A DNA stretch of 64,000 bases, from contig CP034990.1 in NCBI GenBank assembly GCA_004026145.2, positions 13,079,947-13,143,946 on the forward strand, given 5' to 3'. Below, piece after piece: positions 39,192 to 51,300 of this stretch (position 1 is its first letter; every line of letters begins with the position of its first letter). This DNA comes from Takifugu bimaculatus (Eukaryota; Chordata; Actinopteri; Tetraodontiformes; Tetraodontidae). The notes below the pieces were generated by a model that was not told the origin of the DNA, made no database searches, and worked only from the letters and a program-made list of their open reading frames with translations. The position numbers and the translations under genes are program-made.

Positions 39192-39205
39192 GGGGGGGGG
39201 GGGGG
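39192..39205. repeat. 14-base G homopolymer beside MADD stop codon
   Basis: On the mRNA strand the oligo-C tract begins 15 bases after the stop codon. Confidence 0.95.
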
Positions 39206-39220
39206 CAGGAAGGGTTAAGA

Positions 39221-39334
39221 CTAGCTGGGAAGGGGTCTCGGCGACAGGGTCTTGGGTTTTCCTTCAGCCTCCTTCCCCTTCACCGCCGCCACATAGGAGA
39301 AAAGGCAAAGGACGGAGTAACAGATCTGATGTGC
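39221..39334 (-). CDS. madd: MADD coding exon 33 and stop
   Basis: Encodes [20 protein letters not shown] then [17 protein letters not shown] and TAG at 39,221-39,223. Acceptor CTGCAG. The ending agrees with the family C-terminus. Confidence 0.96.
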   Translation of the reverse strand, partial: AHQICYSVLCLFSYVAAVKGKEAEGKPKTLSPRPLPS

Positions 39335-42300
39335 CTGCAGGAGGGAGAAGACAGGGTGAAGAGGAGGCGGAGGACCTACGGTGGCTGTCGGGGGACAACA
39401 TTAATCAACTGGAACCTTTTGGATTACAGACAAATTCTGGTAAGTGACACCCGTTTGTCCTTCCAGGCTACTGTGGAACAGGACAGAGCAACAGGACTGT
39501 TGCCGTGGAGACAGGCCTATTGTACATGTTGGCTACGTTTAAAAAAATGAGCTTTTGAACCTTAAAAATCTCATTTGCATTAAAAAAAAAACAAAAAAAA
39601 CAAGTTGTGTCCTGTGAAAAGGTGATCTGTAAGCTGTAGACTCCGGGGGTAGGGTGGGGGGACTCACCATGGGGGTCTTGTACTTGTGGATCACCACTTC
39701 TTTAGTTTCAGGAACTATGCCGGTGCGAGAGACAAGACAAATAATTCAAAGGCAGCAGGAACAGAAGTGAGTAACTGTTGAGAACGTCAGGGAACAAAAG
39801 GATGAACTTTGAAAGTAAAGAGGAAATGAGGCGAGGGCAGAAGGTGTCCTGGAGAACACGGGGGTGTGGGGGGGGGCACGCTAGTTTAGGCCCCGTCTTT
39901 GCTGCTGTGGTTTCTTAGGCTGGTGATGAAACATTCATAGCCCACAGAATGGACAAAGGCACAAATGTTTTGCATCAAAAGGGGATTTTAAATGAAAAAT
40001 AAGCAACAGAAAAGGGACCCAGGGACCCCCCCCCAGCCTGACCCCCCTCCAAACCCAGTGAAGTGAACCTTAAAGCACAGAAGAGCAGCTGTCCGCGGGA
40101 CACCTTGACTTTTCATTAGTAACTGTGAACCCGTAGCAGGAGATGAAGGGATGGACAGATGTGAACCCACCCAAAGAAATAAACAAAAACAAACAGCGCC
40201 ACCAAACATCTCCGCTTCCCGACATACAGACCCCCCCCCCCCTCCCCCTCCCCACCCACCCGATACCAATGAGATGAGATGTTCTCTGAAATGAAAGTGG
40301 AGGAGGAAGCAGAGGGGGGAAATAATGATGGTGGCAGGGAAAAATGAATGAAAGAATGAATGAAAGGATGAATGAAAGGGTGATAGTATCAAAAATAAGG
40401 AGCGGTAAAACCAGTCTGAATAAGAAAGGTGGCAACACTTTACCTGCTGGAGAATGAAGGTTTTCATAGTGGCAAAGATGAGGGCAACATTACAAAAGCA
40501 GCACAGAGACACGGCAGTAACCCAGCCCGGCTCTCTACCAGCTCATCCTCTAAGCCCCCACCAGCTCTGCCCTGCCTAGGTCTGGCGGCTAATTAGCTAG
40601 ATGACAGATACCTGAAGTTTACTCGTCCCCCTAAAGGTGCGACTACTACAGACTGACCTGCTGGAACTCTCCAGGCCAGTAGGTGGTGCTAGTCCCCAGA
40701 CGTTCACAACAGGAAGCTCCCTTGTAAAGTAAAACTGTTGCTACAAAGATCATTTTATTCCTGCCTCTACCAGAAAACAGTGCAGCTGAATAACTCATTC
40801 TAGTCGTTTCTGCCGACGGCTCCTCGCTCGCTCGCTCCCTAAATGGCTCCTTTCACAACCCTCTGGATCCTCCTGCCGAGGCGTCTCCTGCTCTCCAAAC
40901 CCCCACGTGAAAACACTGGTGTGATCACAGACAGACAGCGGAGCCGTTACTCCTCCAGGAGAGCCATTATCCAATTTAGTGAGTACTTATTAGCTCCCGC
41001 AGACGCTGTAGCCGTGAAGCTGAGTTACTGCCGCGCCGAGTACAGGCCTAGAATCAATGGATGGTGTAATTACCAAATTCCTCCAGGACAAAGACTCCCT
41101 TCACTGTATTGCACTTTTTAATGTGACTCAGCTCTATGAAAACCTAAAAACAAACAAAAAACAAACAAAACAAGACAGAACATTATTAACTCAACAACAC
41201 TGGATGAAAAGTAAACACCTCATATTTAAAAAAAAAATACTTATTTACCACGTTAAACTTTTTATTCAGTATGAAAGTTAACAAAAAGCTAGGTGTGGAA
41301 TGCAAGCTATTAGCGCTACGAAAAGAAAAGAGAAGCACGCTATGAGAAGTTTCCATGATCCAACGCATACATGGGCGACAGGTAATGAAGAGGAATACAT
41401 TTAATCTGCTCAGAGCTGGAATCAGTGAAATGTATCCAAAATGGAGGGGGGGGGGGTCTAATCTCTGGATGTAGACAGCAGGATTAGGTCAATTAACAAG
41501 TTCAAGTGCCCATATGATGCATACATGGAAGTTCCATATAAAAATGTAGACAAGGACACAAAATTAGGTTTGCCAGACAGCTACAGAGGTGGAAAGAAAG
41601 GATAGAGAAAAGAAAACCCAATAAGATGTAATTGCTAAGAAGCAAACACAGCAGAGGTTGTGTACCTTCCGCTCCTTGCAGGGGGAGAGAGCATGGGAGA
41701 GAAATGGTTTGGATTATTATCGGACACAAGAGCACAAACACTCAACGACACTCCGAGAGGGCCGCCGCTTACGAGAGCCCACTCGACCGGGAATCGGGCC
41801 CAAAGCCAATACGAGTCCATCACGACCCCCTCCCCCAAGAACGAAAAAAAAGAAAAGAAACGGGAAGTAAATAGAGAAAAACAACAGGGCTGTATTCACC
41901 TTTGTTTTCCTGGACTTTAACCCCCCTCAGAGCCCTCCATGCCTCCTCCTCCAGCAACGAGGGCAGGCACCAACACCGACAGAACTGACCCCAGGGCAGC
42001 AACTGACGGACGGACCGGAGAGCCGTCCAGATTTCTAAAGTCCACGCCTGAACTCATCATAACCTGCAGAACCCCCCCCCCCCATCTGAGACCCCCCCGA
42101 GTGCTCACGCAGAGCTGGTCTTCACTCATCATCCCAGACACCTCTGCTACTGCCGGAGCTTCTGCTGCTTAATGACACCAAATGTCACTTTAAGGGTTCA
42201 GCTGTCGGCTGCAGGACAACGTGATCAGGCGCGTGTGTGTGGTGTGTGTGCGTGTGTGTGTGTGTGTGCGTGTGCGGGGGGGGGCCTGCAGTGCAGGCGT

Positions 42301-45300
42301 GGTGCATGTGCACAGACGCGTCCAGCTGAGCTCTCTGGTGATTGACATTTTCCAGAGTCTGCTGGTTCCTTTGTCATGAACCAGGTCGCTGACGCAGGTT
42401 GCCGCGGCAACCGACCCTGGGAGAGAGAATGCCGTTCATGCAGCTAAAGTTTGCCTCCGCGTGACATCGCGACCACAAATCTGATTCCTGCTGACTGAGC
42501 TGCCGGCACCCCCTCCAGCACTGACTTTATTTCAACAGTAAATCCAGAGCTGCTGCTCAGGATTGATGGAGACGTCCCAGGAGCAGCAGCAACACTGGAC
42601 ATCTGGCAACTGCAGCCACAAATACGCCTTCAGTCATCTGCACTAGGAGGAACCCAGAGGAATCAGGAATCTATCGGGTACGTTTCTGAGAAGCCTTCCA
42701 CCATTCAGCCTCCATCAGATGAACATTACATTTACATCTGTACCCAGTAAAGCTCTGAGAACTCAAAAAAGGTACGCGAGCCGCTGCTAGCTGCAGGGTG
42801 CTTGAACTAAACTGCAGAACGTCTACCAACACCCCCCCCCCCCCCCGAGTTTACCTGCACGGATGTGAAAACAACACATGGTGATGTTAAAGGGTCCAAA
42901 CGTAAAGGTTGCTATTAAATAGCCAATTATTAATGAAAAGTCTTTCTTCTATGTGATCTGTTTGCACACACACCACAAACACACACACACAGTTCAGCTC
43001 CTCCCACACAGCAAATGAACGATGAGGTCGGCGCACCACAGATGTCAACAGGATCTTGTGTGTAAGAATGCCTTCATATATAAAGTGCATGCATTTAAAA
43101 CACACACACACACACAGAACCAAAGGCGGAGGGGGGAGAAAAGCAAATCCAAAATAGCAAACGCAGACACAGGAAGTCTTCCTCTAAGGGACAGAAATCT
43201 GAGAGGTCTAATGTCTGATAAACATCTAACATGTCACCACAGATTTGTTGGAAAGACAGTAGAGGAAGAGGTCATGAGGTGAAAGGAAACGAGGCAAATA
43301 TGAGCGATGGGCAGAAAAGTGATGAGGGTGAGATGGACCGGAGCAACCGGGAGTGATTTCGGTTCATCGTTTCCATGCCCTGATGTGCGACGGCCAGTTC
43401 CTGCTGTGGGACCAGCGTCTTACCTGGCTGTGCATGAATTTCAGGTTGATTCCCTCCAGCGTGACCTGCAGCAGCCCACCTTCGCCAGTTTTCATGTCCT
43501 GGACGGGAAACTCTCCACCTAATTCTGGACCTGAAGGAGAGCAGAGTCAACACAGCGGAGGCAGCAGCGCACCCACGTCCCCTGTGACCTCTGACCTCTC
43601 CACATACCTGGTTTGATGCTCTGCTGCCTGGCTGCAGCCCTCTCCATACTGTCTTTGACACAGTAGTAGAGTTCACGACACTAGAGCGGGAGAGAACACG
43701 TCGGTGTGGAATCATTGTTTCCGGCAGCAACAACGAGGTGCACTTCCTGACCTTTTTGGTATAGAACTTGTTGAGCTGCGTCTCCTGGCCGTTGCGCCTC
43801 CACAGACACAACACCTTGGTCTTGGGGCAGTAGGTCATGTTGATGAGCTTCTCGTACCACCAGCGCTCGTAGACCGTGCCGATGTTGCTGCGCAGGACTA
43901 TGCAGTCGTCGCACACCTGAGAGGGGATTTTTCACATTCAGAAACCGGAGCGAGTGAATCATTCAGCAGGACGGGGAGAGCGCCGGCGCACCTCCATGAA
44001 GAAGATGTCGCCTGTGGTGTCCGTGCCGGCGTGCACAACAAACGTTTGCTTCTTGATGTGACGGCTCCCGCTGGGCCTGATGGGAAGCTCGCGGCCGTTC
44101 TGGAAACGCAGCGAACAATTAGAAATGAGGAACGCAGGCTGAACGCGGCGAATTCCCGGGGGGAAGAAACAGTCACCATGTCGGCCAGTTTGTCCAGAAT
44201 CTCATTGATCTCTTGGCTGTACGTGAGGCCGATGTGGGACTTCCCCATCAGACGCCTCACTTTCTTCCTGATGTCATTTTTGTTCAACTAAACAACAACA
44301 AAAACAAAAGGTCAGACGTACGTTCCCTGTCCAGAAGCGTGCAGGGGGCACGGAAAGTATTCCCACCCTAAATAAGGGCCGACAGCTCGTGGTGCTTAGC
44401 AGAGCAAAAACGGGATGCAGGAGGTCAAAAGACCTGCCTGAAGAGCTCAGAGAGTGAGGGGGAGCAGGATTACGGCTCTGCTAAGGCACACGAGACCCTC
44501 CTGAAGGACTCCCAGGACGGGAGGAACCTCTGGTGAAAACCTTCCGTGCACCGCTGCACGTTTCAGCATCCTGATGGTTAGAAGTGATCATGCAACCGTA
44601 CTTTCATCATCAACATGTAAGCAATCATGTTGTGCAGCAAGGTGGCCAGGAGCCTGTCTTCATCGTCCTCCAGACGCTTGCGGTCATGGTCTCCCAACGA
44701 CAGGTATCTGTGCCGAAGGAGGAGGAGGAGGAGGAGGAGGATTACAGAGGTGCTGCTTTATCTTTGGGGAACACAAACACACCATCTGACACTCGGCCTG
44801 CACCTCTCGATCATCTCCTGTGGGCCCTGGTCCATCCCCATCCCCTCCCGCTCCAACATCACTGCGTCCAGGAAGGCGTCCTCCCAGAACTGCAGCTGGT
44901 CCCACAGCGTGGAACGTTCTTTACCTGAAGACAGGGAACGTGGACGTGCAGTGTTGGGACTCATTCAGCTACATTAGACCGTCCACACTATGAGCATCAC
45001 GCACACAAAAAAGGTTCAACTTGATTTGTCTCAACTGAGAAGGAGAACTCAAAGACAATCTATCACAGAGACGTTCTGGTTTTCCCATTCCGAGAGGAAG
45101 AAACGTGACCAAATTTCCCAAAGCTCCGTCAGGCAGAACAGGAGACCCATAGATAGTTTATATAAAAAAACAGACACTCGCAGGCACACAGACAGAGAAA
45201 AGGGCAAAAGCATGAAAATTAGCCCTACTTAGAGAAAAGGTTTCCATGGCAGCATCCTCTAGTTGATCCCAAACGGAGCTCTTATCCCGACCTGGAAGAT

Positions 45301-48300
45301 GTTCCCAAGAGGAGCAGCAGGAAGCAGCGAGAGCAGCGGGGGGTTAGGTGAAAAGGGGAGTGGGATTAATGGCAAACACCAGAAGAGCCGCAGGAGCCTC
45401 ACAACAAGCAGGTAAACGAGCAAAGTTCTGGTCCAAATGATGACTTTCCACTCACAGAATCACAAACTGAAGGTCTGCTTAATAACCCTGATTGGATATT
45501 CTGTAACATTCATATTTTCCTGACTTATTTATCTTTCCACCTACCGGTATATGTGCGTTTCTATTAACTCCCGGAAGCTCGTGTAAATTTGTTGGTTAAA
45601 ATCAAACAATGGACCACAGGAAGTCACATCAGGAGGTGACCTTGTCTTTTATCTTGCACTTGTTAATTTCAGTTAAAAGAAGTCCCATTTGACTTCCATC
45701 TTTAGCGTAGAGTTGGCCATTTTTACATTAAGAGATTGAGCAACAAAGAATTAGCATAGAAAGAGTGCTGGTTAGGCCTGAAAGCCTTTTCTCTGATAAA
45801 GATTCTCTTAGAGATCAGAACGCACCCAACAGGCCCTCGCAGAGGTAAATCCTCATGCTGATGTCCTCCAGGGGCTGTGCAGGCTGACCCTTGGCCAGGG
45901 TGTGTGAGTGATCTTTGATGCCTGGCTTCAGGGTGTGAGTCTTCCCCTGTGGACAGAAGGAGGAAATATGACCGACACCCTCGTCAGACGGGTCCTCAGC
46001 ACCGTCCAGAGTCCAGCTCTTACAAACACTGTGCTGGTGGCTGGATTGGTTTCAATCTCGCTGTCAGACAGCGTCCCTCTGGACTGATTTAAATGTGGAG
46101 CGATTCTTCCGGCGGGCCCGTCTCCTGCCGTGCTGCTCAGGTCACTGTCAGCGCCCAGGGTCTCTCCGGAACTATTGCTTATCTGGGTAAAGAGAACCGT
46201 TTAGAGTCAGCACCTGAACAAACGCGGGTGCGGACTGAAGACAAGGTGAGGACTGCACCACCGCAAACATCACAACGATGCGAGTTGGCTGTGCCCTACC
46301 ACTGTGCTGGCCTCTGAGTCTTGGCTGGTGCTTCTCGTCAGGGCGGGCGGCTCGGAGCTCGTTATCGACTCCGTGTCGCTTTTCTGAAGACCCAAAAGAA
46401 AATGAAAAGAAAACGTTAAAAAGTAAAAAATACACCCTTTCTGGGGGGGAGGGGGGTACCAGTGTAAAAAACTGACAACAACCTGGGATCCAGAGGTGAC
46501 GCTGAGGCCACTATCAGCACTGATCTGCGATTTCTTCTCCTCTGCATCTGCCACCAGGGGGCGCTGCTGCTTGGCTCCCTCAGAACCTGCAGGACAGACA
46601 CCCGTGAGCAGCTCTATCGAGTCGGTCTGTGTCACCTTAGGGAGAGTTGACGCGCTTCAAGCAAAACACAGCAAAACAGTGATGCAACGTCCACCTAAAG
46701 TGCCAAAGCCTTGATAGAGACACTTCACTAGACTAGAGACACAGCAAAGCAGAATACACTAGCTTTTCAGTCAGTGAGGTCATCTGAAGCAGGTCAAATC
46801 TCACTTATACGAGACTAAGTGTGATGCAGCTAGTCCAACAAAATAAAGCTCTGCAGACAACGCAGAGTTATACACTAATAAACAGATAATAGGGTTTTTC
46901 AAGACCAGGCAGAGAAGTTAGAGGAGGGCCAAGCAGAGCGTGCCATCAAACTGGGGGAGGATTGAAATAAAAACAAAACTGCAAGAGAGCAACATGAAGA
47001 GTCAAGTCAATGCTGCACATCTGGCCCAAAAGCCAGCACAGACACAGGCAGTTAGGCATGCACACAGTAAAACAGACACTTTCTGCTTCGAGGGGGGGGG
47101 TTAAACTTTGGTAGTAAACACCTTAACAGACAAGAAGAGATCCTGACACTTTGTGCCCCTTAGTGGTAAAAGAACGTTGCAGCAGCAACATAATACTGAG
47201 TGTAGAATCACAAAGATACAGTAGGCAGCGAGGCAGAGGGATTGGTTTTCTCTGGAACTGGACAGGCTGTTCAGGAACGACAACATGAGCCCCGTAAAGT
47301 TCCCTTTTTGGTGAAACATGGACCCAAACGGACTGTCTTCTGGTCCAGGTTTATTCTCATTTGTCCTCACAGGACATCAAAACCCAGGTCATGGCAGTAA
47401 AACCTGCTCACAGGGCTCCAAGTAAATAAATGGACCTCAAAATTGACCAGAATTATCATGTTTAAAAAAAATAAAAAAAAACCTTATTTAGCAGTGTCAT
47501 GTTGAGAAAACACAAAACTGGACAAATCAGGGTTTTCCTCTACTGAAATGACCCCAAAACATCATCTGTAAAAATGAACACATCATGTTTTTGTGCTTTC
47601 TTTTGAGAGCATTTCTATTTTCCTATTCATGCAATAAGATATCGAGGAGGGAGATTCTGATCCTTGTCTTTTTTTTTTCTTTGGTGTGTGAAAAGTCTTA
47701 CTCTGTGGTTTTTCCATAGCTTTTTGATTATCCTGGTGCTTGCTCCACAATTCTACCCAAGATGCATTGCAAGCAAGGAGAGAAAGACAGAGAGAGAGTC
47801 AAAGAGCTGGCTGAAAAGGCATGTATGGCGGATGAGCATTAAACCAAAACCAAAACAAAATAAGCATTGAAATCTGTCAATAAACGGTGTTTTGTAAAGT
47901 CGGCGCGTAGCTGGGCTTCGGAATGTCGACAAGCTGGATCCGGTGTGTACGGGAGCTACTTGGATAACCTTACAACACACCCAATGAGCGTGGCCCAAAG
48001 TCCTGGAGAGCCACACAGAACATCAGAAGGTTTGGCTCTGACCATTTGTCTGGCTTTCCAGAGCAAAGGTGAGACAGAGGGTGATGGCTGGGTCAGAAAA
48101 AAGGAGCATGGGATGGGCTGTGAGAGGCTGACTAGCCAGATTGTGAGATGGAGCAAGTTGCAGAAGCTGGGATGCAAGTCTCAAAGCATTCTGTAGAATT
48201 GAGGGTGCAACTTCTAACAAGAGAGGGGAGCAGGTAGGTGGGGTGTCAGGGTGGTTAACTGAGAGGGTCCCCCGTATACAGACCCAGGACAATGCTCAGA

Positions 48301-51300
48301 GTCGTGGAGGACTGGCTGAGACAGCCGCTGCTTTGGTAATCAATAGGAAGAGGTGTTTTGGATTCTTCCCTGGGACTGTTTACAGGGGAGCGGCGCTTCC
48401 ACCCTCCATGCTGAGAGCGAAGGGAGCTGCCATTTACTACAGCGCGTCTGGAAGAAAAACCTGCAGTACCAATGCGGATCCTGTGGTTTCCCTCGTCCAC
48501 TACTGCAGATTTATTATCGGAAGACCAAGAGAGAGACATGCATTCAAGGTGCTGAGAAGCGGACAAACACACTCCAGAGGGAAGGCAGACGCACACAGAT
48601 GTTTCAGGACAGGGACACAGACAGACACAGTCCAGCCTGGAACACAGGAACAGATTCCAGACACTTTTTTGGGCCTGCCTGCTCAAATCGGGAATCAGTT
48701 TTCTAATCGAATCGCCGTTTGGAACGTATAGAAATAATCGTGATCGCGTGGTAGAATGACAATTATCTTTGATTAGGTACAAAAGTGATCAGCATCACTG
48801 CTACGGACCAAAGTGTATGGAATACTGCAACACCTGTTAGACTCAGTTGGGGACATGAAGGGGGACTTGTATTGAGACGGCTGGAGGACTCATATCAGAG
48901 GGCTGATGAGCTTGTAGGAAACAGGTGGAGGGTCTCACAGTGCACATGCAACCGCTGCTGGAGTGAAGTACACACCAATCGAGGCAATAAAGTTCTCCTC
49001 GTTAAGACTCCGGGTATCAAAATGGCGGGCTCCTCTGCCCGTGGTGTGGTGCGGCAGCTGGAGATGGGGCACATTCAGAAAGCCCTGAGGTCTGCTGGTC
49101 TCCGCTCGAGCCGAAGGACTCTCTTTGCTGCCCGGGCTGCCGACACTGTCTGTGGGGCTTCGCTTGCGTTTTTCTGGGTCTGAGTGACCGAAATGAAGGG
49201 GCCAAAGACAGAATTACAGAGCAAGAAAATATGAGAAGGGTTAAACTGGAATAGCCGACGTGCTTTACAGCGTTAGCGAAGGTTTTAGTTAAATCAACAT
49301 GTAGCGTCAAGTTAATTTGGGGGGAAAAAAGGCAGAAATTGATTAAAATATTAGTAGCAAAAGCACTCTATTATAACTAATCTGCACGAAGACAATCCAG
49401 AGTTTATGGTTTAATATATGTGATATACCTTTGGTTTGGTAATGCGTGCGCGCTATTTCCAGTAAGCTGAAGACGCTGGCCATTCCTCCAAGACCTGCGT
49501 TAGTGTATGAGTGCTCCAGACTGGAAACGGTGCACTTCAAGATGTCCAGCATGCCTTTGTACACTTTTCTGCTCACCTCCTGAAAGCCAAAAGTGTTCAG
49601 CTGTTATTCTGACACAGACGTGCAGGCAGTGATGAAGCGTTCCAAACGTTCCAAAATGGTCTCACCACATCACGAATGATCTCTTGTCTGGCGTCTTCCT
49701 CTGTGTGGACGGCTCTGTTCAGCTTACTGAGGACAAACAGACGGAGCTGCTCGTTCTCCAACAGGCGGCGCACTTTCTTCATGTTGAGCCAGCCGACTCC
49801 CTGCCCATCCAGAACACTCTGCACCACCTCCTTCAGGAACTGCTGGTTCTCGCTGAAACCAGCACAGGTTCTGTCTTTAGTCCCACTTCCTGGGCACTTC
49901 AGGACCTTTCACACCCACATAAACGTGTTCCTCCGACCCCAAGTCTAACCTCGTATTGTTGACTCTTCCCTTAGGAGATGGCGACTCTCTTTTCACTGTA
50001 GGACTGTGCTTGATCACGGAGGACTTCTGATCCACCAGTGCTCGAGGTGCACGTGCACCTGGAAGGGAACATTTTTTAACAACATTCCTCGACACCGCAC
50101 AAGATCACATAAACCAACTGTAAACTGCAATGTCCAGAGGGGCCCTCAAAGGTAATCAACTGTAAACGTAGCAGTCTAAACCTGCGCTGCATCTTCCAAA
50201 CGATGTTAAAAGGTAGCATGTCAAGTACAAAACAATGTTTCTGAGAGCAGGACAGACACAACAGGATTCTACTGAAGGTTGTCTAGCGCTACACAGGCTA
50301 GCTGCAAGAAGTGCTACAGTCCATTATCAAAACAAGGGAGTTGGAGGACAAATCAAACGGGGACACGCAGGAATCTGAAGGGCACCCAGGGCGGTGGCAT
50401 CACACTTCAGCAGCAGCAGCAGCAGCAGCGGAGGCACGAGGTCAGATGGAGGACGGTGAGCACAGCAGTGACATCAGTGAAGTCATGCATGAGTGAAAAT
50501 AAGAGGAGGTGCGGATGAGCTGTGAGGGGACGCTGGTCTGAATCTTGATATGTTCCTGGGAAGGTGCAGGAGGCTCAGCAACCCTAAGATCCACTAGATT
50601 ACATAAGATAGTAGGTTGGCCTTATGATCAAAGCCCCTTGGCTTTGGAAGATCAAAAGGTTAAAGGCTCTCTGGAATCTGGAACATCGCCAAAATGTAAT
50701 CAGCTGTCCATTAAAAACTTTCGACTTTGTTAATAGCCAGATTAACGGCGGCTGTCACAACCTCCTCGGCGGAGGTAATGAAGCTAATCCAGATAAATGC
50801 CTCCAGCCGCAAATATAATGCAACATGATGCAGATGCAATATCTGCGCTCGATACAATGGAAGATGTAAAATAACCCTTCAGTATTAATAAAAACTGAAT
50901 GACTCATCCAAATGATTCTAATAAATTTCCACGGCTCTACTTTGCGAGGTGGAAATTCATCTCAAATAAAAGACAGATGATCAAAGTCTACTTATTTCCA
51001 GATTCTCTTTCTAAAACATGAAAAGATGGAGGCGGAACTGCTTCTGAAGACAAGATAAAACGCTTTTGTGAGCAGACAGTCTTAACAAGAGGATGCTCCA
51101 TTTTTCACTCCTGCTGCCGTGTGATGGGACAAAATTCTTGTGTTTCGTACGCCAACATTTGCTTGACAGAACAATTGTTATTTCATTTATCTTTGCTCAT
51201 CTTAAGGATTTATTCTAAAACAATAAACATCCCTCAGAAATATCTGCACCCTCATACGTGATGCAAACAGCCGCGATGGTGGCACACCAGGCGTGTTCTT

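Larger units (their letters stand above)
37281..39220 (-). other. Probable MADD 3' UTR
   Basis: About 1.9 kb downstream of the stop has no splice-linked coding sequence. On the mRNA strand it carries four oligo-C tracts of 14-21 bases between 39,205 and 38,747 and a CCG-type triplet run at 37,885-37,911. The extent is inferred from the poly(A) motif cluster. Confidence 0.5.

Noticed and set aside
39988..40512. 174-codon minus-strand frame
   Set aside because: Falls in MADD intron 31 and is built from poly-C/G and tetranucleotide repeats; no splice link to neighbours.
48255..48782. 175-codon minus-strand and 162-codon plus-strand frames
   Set aside because: Overlapping frames inside MADD intron 18 without family similarity or usable boundaries.
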